From Crossaster papposus (Eukaryota; Echinodermata; Asteroidea; Velatida; Solasteridae), in assembly GCA_037893245.1 (NCBI GenBank), contig JBAIAA010000078.1:248001-312000 (forward strand): a stretch of DNA of 64,000 bases, written 5' to 3'. Positions 47,401 to 56,400 of the stretch are shown here, one piece after another. Each line of letters begins with the position of its first letter. Position 1 is the stretch's first letter. The position numbers and the translations under genes were made by a program. Below the pieces are notes generated by a model. That model was not told where the DNA came from. It made no database searches and saw only the letters and a program-made list of their open reading frames with translations.

Positions 47401-50400
47401 ATTGTCTAGTATCGTAGTCCACGACTTACCTGTTTGGCAATGTCTGTAATAAAGATTGATTCCTTGTTGATGCCGACATGTACTGGTCTGTCCTTAGTAT
47501 CGCGTAGGCTCATACCTGAAGAAACTTTCTCAATTTGTCCGCTAAAGAACACACACCTGTAGAGTAAACATAATAATTAGTTCAGAAAGCCTGGCTAAAT
47601 GAATCGTTACAATCTCATATTAGGTTGTCTCATCGGTGCTGTCTAAAGCTGCGTTCGCATTGGACTTTTTTTGGTAAAACCTACAGAGAGCTTAACCAAA
47701 TTAAATCCAATGCGGACAGGCGGTAACATTGTCAAATTGTCCATTTTACCCTCCGCAACCGTAAGATCTACAGGCCCAAGCTTCTAGCGGAGGATTTAAC
47801 ACCGTGAACCTTGACAATCACGTACGGTAACATTTGACAATATTAAGTCCAATGCGAACGCGGCTTAAGAGCTTATGAAAAAATGCACAAGTGTGCTCAG
47901 GTGGGACTCGAACCAATGACCTCCTTTGTCCTATAAGATTGTAGAGTTCCTCTAGAAACTGTACCTTCTTCTCATTGTCTTCTCTCTGCAGGTTTCTTCC
48001 GGTTTTTGAGGGATCATTAGTTTTATTTATCCAGAACAAATTAATAATACTAGTGCAGATATTTATTTTAACCACTTCATCACCGAAAATGCCATTATTA
48101 AAAAAATATAAAAAAATCATCTCGTCTGTGTTTTTATTATTAATTATATTACTGTCTTTTATTTGTTGGTTCAGTTCCCGACACATGTGTAGCTGATATG
48201 CTTATGACGAGAATGTGTCCCGAATGGCAATTTCAGATGCATCTCATCGTTATAATCAGCAATTATTTGAATTACTATCAAAATCCTACAATAGTGTTTG
48301 CCCGGAATATATAGCATTCACAGAAATAAAAACTTCATCAAGTTAGTTGTCAAGCACCTGTCCTAAGATTTTGAGCACTTTTTCTGCTTCCAACGATAAA
48401 ATGTAACAAATGGCACCTTAACAATGTCGGCACCTTAACAATGTCGGCACAACAATGTCTATTATCTCTATGTATAAAATAACCATGTTTTAGGTGTCTT
48501 TTTTATTGTCTGTACTGTGTTTTTGGAACAAACATCCTATATCAGGCCTCAACCTCTACAGCGGCCACCAGCGGCCATTGCCGCGATGCCCCGGCGAATT
48601 GCCGTGGAGCCCCTAAAAAAAACACGTACCTTACGGCCACTTGGCCGTCGTGCCCTTTTTCATTTATCCATTATATTATGTAGTCGAAGGTGTTATTAAA
48701 AATAATGTTAACGTTGTGACCCATTACGAAGATCAATTGTTTCGACGTACGTAGCGTACGCTCTCCCGCACACTAGTTTTCATAAATGCTGCTTGCGCCA
48801 TGCATCGCGCATGTACTTGCATCGGAGAACGTGGCATGGCAACCATATCAAACGTAGTTGAGTTGTTTACTACTAAAAACACGGTACCAGACTACTCGTG
48901 TATAGACTGGCCAAAAATAATTTGCGATTAACGCAAAACAATATGGCGGACCAAGTCTGCGCAGGCGCGGCGTGCTAAGCTCGTCGCACCGAACATGTAG
49001 GGCACTAGCAGAGCGCCCTCTGTTGTTCGGTGCGACGAGCTGTGCACGCCTGCGCAGACTTGTTCCGCCATGATGTTTTGCGTTTATCGCGAATTTTTGT
49101 AATGTTTTTGTTACGCAGATTTTGAGACAAATTACACCAAACGGAACCACGAAAAAATCCTAATTTTAGCGAAATATCCATGCGCTATAATAAATTAACC
49201 TGCATGCCGAGTTTGAGACCGAATGATTTTCATGAAATAATTTTTTTTAAATCCCGTTTTTGTTTTGCACTGGGGCTAGGCATAAACATGTACGTTTACA
49301 TAGGCGAATGATTTGGCGTTAGGGGGATTCGTTTTCAATTTTCATAATCATATTTATTTCTAAGAATATCGTTTTTTAAGAATTTTATATTCAACTTCAA
49401 GGTTGAATTTTCTGAAACAGCGGATTTTGTTGAGCCTTGAGGTTTGGTTGGTGGGGGGGGGGGGTTGACTCGGAGAGTTGGGGGGGGGGGGGGGTTGACT
49501 CGTAGAGTTGGGGGGGGGTTGACTCGGAGAGTTGGGGCGGTGGTGATCCGGGGATGAACAAATAACAGTTTGAAAATGGCCTTGGTGCCCTTTAAGTTGG
49601 CCTTGGTGCCCCTTTCTTTTTTGGAGCCTTTGAGGCCAAGTGGCCTTGACCCTCTGAAGCTTAAGGTTGAGGCCTGCTATATTAATGACCAATTTCTTAA
49701 GCACAGTTAAAGTACTAATTACCCGTAAAATGGAAGTTTCCAGCAGAAGTTGAGGAATTCTTGGTGGCATTCTCCTTTATTCTTGACGCTTCCAGAGATC
49801 CGATCCCAGTGCATCATTACTCTCTGTTCCAACATCGCAAACCCTGCAAATGAGAGAACAACTTTCATTATTAAACCTAAGCCCCCTCGTGTGATCTACT
49901 AGAGACTTTGGGAAGAATACATGTACATGTAGTATCCTGCCGCCACTTTTTTGTTTATGTACAAAGTCTATGGATGAGAGTCAAGTTAATTTTCTAACAA
50001 AATAAAAAATTGTTTCTCTGTCCCGGTCTTGGACTCCCAGATTCATATCTTTTCGACATTTTTGTAATGACTGACCATCATTGAGGTAACATATGATGGA
50101 AAAAGTGGTGTCAGGATTCAACATTCTACGTCATCTTTGCAAATTCCAACACCGTGGTAAACTCTACACATAAAACGATTGGATGCTGATTACGGCTTAA
50201 CCAGTTCGCGCCGGGATTATTTTAACATCACCGAGCCTAGGGGCAGGATTATTTTTAACGAAACTCGATCCGAAGCAGGTTCAGGCCGAAGCAGGTTCAG
50301 GCCGATAGTGCCGGGAAGCACACCCACGCATTTCCGGCCTTGCTCGCTGACAGACATTTCCGAACTTGAACTTGGCGTGTTTATGCATCATCCGTTTTGA

Positions 50401-53400
50401 ATTTGGGGAAATCTTTGCGTTTATATACGTCATCCGGCGCGAACTGGTAAACTACAGTGATGTATGCATTCCAACAAAACATGCATATTTTTGATGGGTT
50501 GGCTGGGGTAGTTCGAGTATCATACGTTGGTCAAGAGAGCCATCTCCAAACCAACCTCTGATTTATAAAGACATGCAAATTCGACCGTGCGCGCCAGCCA
50601 ATCGGAGTTCACCATGACGTCATTTTGGTGCAGAAATCTGGACAAAGCTGCTGATTGGCTAATTTGGCTGCCGTGTTTTTGTAACATAGCAACGGGTATC
50701 GGAAGACAAGATATCGCGATATGTTTGCATAATTAATCACCGAATCTGCTTGCATCTCGTAGATGCTCGTCCAACGAGCGATTATTCCACAGACTAGGGG
50801 TAGAAAAAGTTATAAGACACTAAAGAATTAAAATATAATTAAAACCTTAACACTTTTACCAAGTTATCCAATTCTTTAAATTTTGTTGCATCCAAAAAGA
50901 GCCTTGTTTTGCGGCCAACAAAAAAGGCAACAGGGGCTTTAAATCAAAAATGAAAAAAAAATTACACAAGACTATAGAGGTTTCAAATCAAATACCAACA
51001 ATCTGAACTCGCCACTCATACCAAAGCCGTGTGCATTTTAAATATTTATTCCAAGGGGTTAAAATATGTTGGGCTTCAGAAAGGTCAACAAAATAAATGT
51101 AAACTATTCGCAAACTATCTGTTTCAAAATTCTTTAACGGGACAGTAAACTTATTAGCCGTTTCCCTCTGAAATATATCAATTGTTGACATAACTCGTTG
51201 TAACTTTTCTCTTTTTAATCTATTCGAGTTTATTAAAGGTCACTGGAGTGAAAGTCCGACATTCCAACGCAGCCCTAAAATAGCAACACCCCTTTCACAG
51301 AAAGTTCGACGGTACACTGTAGTTTAAATCTAATTGAAGGCACAATGATTGCCCACTGAACAGGGAATTGAATCTAATAATCTAACCTGCTGATTCCTTC
51401 ATTGGTGTTATTTGCAACGCTGATTTTTAAAAGATTACAATGTAATCGCAAAGATATTACTGCAGGAGCAAAGACATTAACAGTTCACGTTTGCTTGCTT
51501 TGGTGTACTCTCCTAAAAGCATTGCTGCTGTCCTGGAGAGGGTGGCACGTAAAGGCGCCTCTGGCAGCCGGCCACATCGACCCAATTTAGCCAGGAACAC
51601 CGGGGCGAACCCCTTCTCTTAGCGATAAGTGTTACTGGGTTCTTTTACGTGCATTATAATGATTATTATTATACAATACACGGGACCTACAGCTTTACGT
51701 CTTATCCGAAAGACGAAGCAATAGTGGTTTCAGTGCCTTGCTTAAGAACACAGGTGTCGAGGCCGAGATTCGAACTCACGCTCTGCGGAACAGAAGACCG
51801 GGTTCTTAACCGCTCGGCCACGACACTCCACATTCTTTATTAAAGGGCCTTGTTAAATCGAGTCACTTTCAAAACCGGAACTTGTTACAAAAAAACATGC
51901 AAGGCTGAGCTGTTTGTAAAAGTAGAGAGTGCATTTAGTGGTATTTTGGCTTTTAAAGGTACCGGTAGTATACATCATCTGTTTTGGGTTAGGGGATTCA
52001 TATTTTATAGTAAATATTGTGACGCTGACCTGTTTAAAGTTGTGTTTATAGAAGCTGAAAACCCCCCCAAAAAGAGCTGTTCTTGCAGTCTGGTTCCTTG
52101 ACTTCCTTCAGACGGATTCAATAAATTGGGGGCAGTGTTTAAAAATAGTCAGGTACAATTCCACTTTTCTTAAAACAAAATCACATCGGGTGTCGAGATT
52201 TCACAGGATGCTTGAGACTGTTATTGACTTACAGTCAAGTAAGGTATTTCATAATAATTCATCTCCATCCCAAAACATAAATAGCCATATCTCATTTTCT
52301 ACTACCTTTAGTATTTTTTAACCATCTTGATCCTCCTTTGTACATGCACGATGGAAGGTACATGTGTAATGAATCACTACATGGAGAAAAAACAAAACAA
52401 ATAATGTTCACGATTCTTAGTAGATACATTTATATTTTTGAGTATCTGACAGAGTTGTATTCGATTCTTTGCGAGTCAAATTTTACAAGTCCAGTCACAA
52501 GTCCAGTCACAAGTCCAGTCACAAGTCCAGTCACAAGTCCAGTCACAAGTCCAGTCACAAGTCCAGTCACAAGTCCAGTCACAAGTCCAGTCACAAGTCC
52601 AGTCACAAGTCCAGTCACAAGTCCAGTCACAAGTCCAGTCACAAGTCCAGTCACAAGTCCAGTCACAAGTCCAGTCACAAGTCCAGTCACAAGTCCAGTC
52701 ACAAGTCCAGTCACAAAGCTAGTCACAAGTACCGGTAACTAGTTGAACCATGACAATTTAGGAATGTTTTTGTTCATTTGAATAGCTAGTGCCTTCAAGA
52801 CTTGAAACTGAAGGACTTGTGATGGACTTGCAGGGACTCAAATACAACTCTGTGTCTGACCAGCGGTACACACTTTCTTCTGGCCTTCTGTTCCTGTAAG
52901 CAAGGTTCCAATCCCACCCAGGCAATTAAGTTGTTCTGGTTTTTCAGTCACAGCGGATATTCTTCCTGGGATATCATTTGGAAGACTTCTTCCCATTTAG
53001 CCTTTGTTTCACAAGTCAATGTTTGGCCAAGTGATTAAGCCAGTTCTGTATTCCAACTGCGCATGTGCACAACAAGATTCAATTTTTTTTCTTAGGATAA
53101 ACTTGACAAATAAATGCACGAAAGGTTATGGGGGAGATGGTAACTGAATCTGCATCCTGTGCAATTTTTTTGTGCAATCGAAAAGACTATGGAAAAATCT
53201 GTTCAAACAAAAGTTTGGACACACAAGGCACTTTACTATCCAATCGGTGTTTTTTTAGTATTACTAAAACACGATGATCTCTGTAAATCTGCTGGTACCG
53301 GTAGCTGGAATTTCACCGCATTCAATGAAATGGGTTTTTTTCCCAAAAGAAAAATTGTCAAATCTTGTTGTGCACATGTGCAGTTGTAAAACTGAGCTGG

Positions 53401-56400
53401 CTAAATTGCTGTAAGACATTCAAAGGGACTTACAGATTCTGTGTCTGGTTGGTTGGAGAACCGACGGAAGAGGGTGATTCATTGTCGGGCAAAGATCTAA
53501 GCATCGTGAAAGAACAAACATTAATTTCAATTAGTTCAATGTTCATTTTGTACAGACATGTACACGTGAGCCTACTTACTGTAAACTCTATAACATCTAC
53601 ATATCCATGTGTCATTTTAAGATAAATTCTAAGAGTCCAAGGTGGGACATTTTTTTCTGTCCTTGTTAAAATGACCTTTCAACTTTGAAATTTGCCATTC
53701 AATTACATGACTTTGTTTCTTATTTGTTGGGTAGATACAATCTAGTATTCACAATCACTTGGCAGATAAGGGCAATAGTTAGGGGGATCGTGCCTTTCAT
53801 TATACAAGCATGGAACATGGCACACAGTCAGAGTATGTCATTATGAGAAAGACGTTTAGCTGTGGGGCCAACACAGATTTGTCCCTTGAAGATATAGGTA
53901 GCATAATACAAAATAAAAAAATAAATAAAAAATGGCTGCCATTGCTTGTTAATATACCTATATTTCTTCAAAGAAAATATTGTTCTCATGACATACTCCG
54001 ACTGTGTGACAAATTCCATACCGGTATCATTAAAGGCACAATCCCACCTATCTGCCGTACTATTGTAGGATGACTGCATTAACATGATTGTTGCATTTAG
54101 CAGGGTGTTATAGGCAATAAAACAAAATTCACTGTTGCATTTGGTTGCATCCAGCAGGGTAACTGCTTTGTGCCAATGAAAGGTATGTAAAGGATTCATC
54201 ACTGCACAACGCAACATACTGTTGCAGGTTAGTGCGTTTAAACCAGTAGCAGGGTTCTTAATTTAGCCAAGAAAAAAAGGCCTGTTGAGGTTAAGGTTAA
54301 TAGAAGAGGTGCTGGTTAGGCTGGCAACTCTAAATTAAGAACAAAATTGGCAATTCCAATCTTTACAAGTTTTGGTAGTGTTTATCCATTTTTAATGGCA
54401 AAAGTCTGAAGTGTAAAAAAAAATGGCAAAAGTCTGAAGTGTAAAAACAAGGAAAATTGCTGGCCCACAGACAATTGCATACATGGTGGTAGCACTGAAA
54501 GAATATGATGTGATTTTGCATTCAAAGCGGACACGGTCCTTAACAGGATGTGATTTCAACAAAAGATTCCCAAAATCACATCCAATTGCTCCAGATTCAC
54601 ATCCCCACTCTAAATTCATATCCTGGTTTAAGTCGTTAAGATTCAAATTCACATCCACTGGGTTAACACCCACTCAAACCCAGGACTTGAATTTGGACTG
54701 AGGATGTTAATTTGGAGAATTTGGATGTGATTTTGAAAATCTTTTGTTGAAATCACATCCTGCTCCTGGGCGTGTCAACTTTGAATGCAAAATCACATCA
54801 TGCCCTTTCCTTGTGTACAAACTGGATACCTACTTGAGAAATCCAGTGGGATGCATCTCAGGATCGTACTTTCCATATTCAAGATACGCCATGATACCAG
54901 CGAGATACTCGAAGTCATCAGCCTCGCAGGGATATTTACCCTCCAGAACATTACACTTTGCTTCCTCGTAAAGAAGACGCAACATCTTTGGATCTGTAAC
55001 CTGAGGTGGGTAAAAAAAATGAAGGATTTCAAACACAAACTCCTTCTGTCGTCTTGGTACAAGACATTCTCAGTAGGGTTGTTCACGATTGATGATTACT
55101 TTGCACGGTGACTGATCTATGTTCAGAAACCCTTATGTTTTGACACCCGACTACTTAACCTACCGGTATGTTCAAACACACCTACGGTACATGTATCTTT
55201 AGACCTACATGTATCTGCCGACACCCCTATGTTCTGACACCCCATACGATCCGACAGGCCGAGTATAAGATTGTGCTAGCCCGTTTCAACTGCTGAATTG
55301 GGGCAAGGTAAATTTGTAATCTGGTGGTGAAAATGGGTACCTGTGAGGGCAGAGATGGTTGATTAACCAGTTCGCGCCGGATGACGTATATAAACGCAAA
55401 AAAATTCCCAAATTCAAAACGGATGACGCATAAACACGCCAAGTTCAAGTTCGGAAATGTATGTCAGCAGCGAGCAAGGCCGGAAATGCGTGGGTGTGCT
55501 TCCCGGCACTATCAGCCTGAACCCGCTTCGAATCGAGTTTCGTTAAAAATAATCCCGCCCGTGGGCTTGGCGATGTTAAAATAATCCCGGCGCGAACTGG
55601 TTAAGCTGCTTTGCGCCGAAATGGCAATATCGAGCTGTATACTTCCAGGGAGCTGAGATGGTACATGTACGTATTTGGAATGATTCGTGGGCTCAATGAC
55701 CGGGGTAATAATGTGAAGCACTTTGATACTATTGGTGATAAAGCACTATACATGCACCGCATATTATTATTATTACAAATCTTCTGTTCCAAAGCCCGAA
55801 CCTGACTTTGTTGGCAAATGCACGCAATCTGTGGGTGTGTGTGTCTATTACAAGGGCAACGAACTCAAGGAATCTCTGCGCAGTCCACTATAACCTGTGC
55901 GCACTGAAATTTAACGTACAATGAAAGACGTCTTCGCACAACAAATATTCTTTCTTTACTGACGTTTGGCTCTTACATACATGCGGTCGTACACGTATTT
56001 TCAAAATAGAAAAAGAATTAGGGGTTTTCAATTTCTTCAAGAAAAGTACCTGAGTTTCCTTGTCTTGGGGATAGAAGGCATTTCTCTGGTAGTAAATCAT
56101 TGGTTCATCTGAACAACATGGAAATAAATGAATGTAAAAACAAAACAATTCAGGTAACATTTTTAACTCTGCCAAACCCAACAGGATCCAACCAGTTGAC
56201 ATTTCTGTTGGGACCTGTTGGATATATAGCAGGCAAGTCATTTGAAATATTCCAGAATGCATTCAGAATGGCATTCTGTTAAATAATGGCAAGTTGGAGT
56301 CTGTTGGATCCAACAGCATACTATTATTATTATTATTATTATTTTGGTAATGAAACCAAGGATCCTTCAAAAGCGCTCAAGGCACTGTAGCTCGTAAGCC

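Larger units (their letters stand above)
48543..49676. mobile_element. DNA element of about 1.1 kb with CAGGCCTCAACCT ends
   Basis: Left end CAGGCCTCAACCT, right end AGGTTGAGGCCTG. The immediate flanks are CTATAT on both sides (48537-48542 and 49677-49682), a likely 6-bp target duplication. Subterminal parts repeat GGCCACTTGGCC-like words in inverse orientation. No transposase frame; it contains a nested hairpin (48921-49093) and G-rich repeats (49449-49545). Confidence 0.65.

Noticed and set aside
47885-47960. tRNA-like B box (GGTTCGAGTCCCACC on minus)
   Set aside because: Only the B-box half is recognisable and no clover-leaf or SINE body could be traced.
52338-52742. Open frames of repeated SPVT, KSSH or GLVT
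   Set aside because: A 12-bp period keeps every frame open; no evidence of a structural protein.
53425-53500. Candidate missing FRMD8 exon (minus strand, between a TTTCACGATGCTTAG acceptor and a GTAAGT donor)
   Set aside because: Splice sites are attractive and it is open from the upstream exon (SLPDNESPSSVGSP), but it leaves two bases where exon 49843 needs one, and the residues do not resemble a FERM domain.
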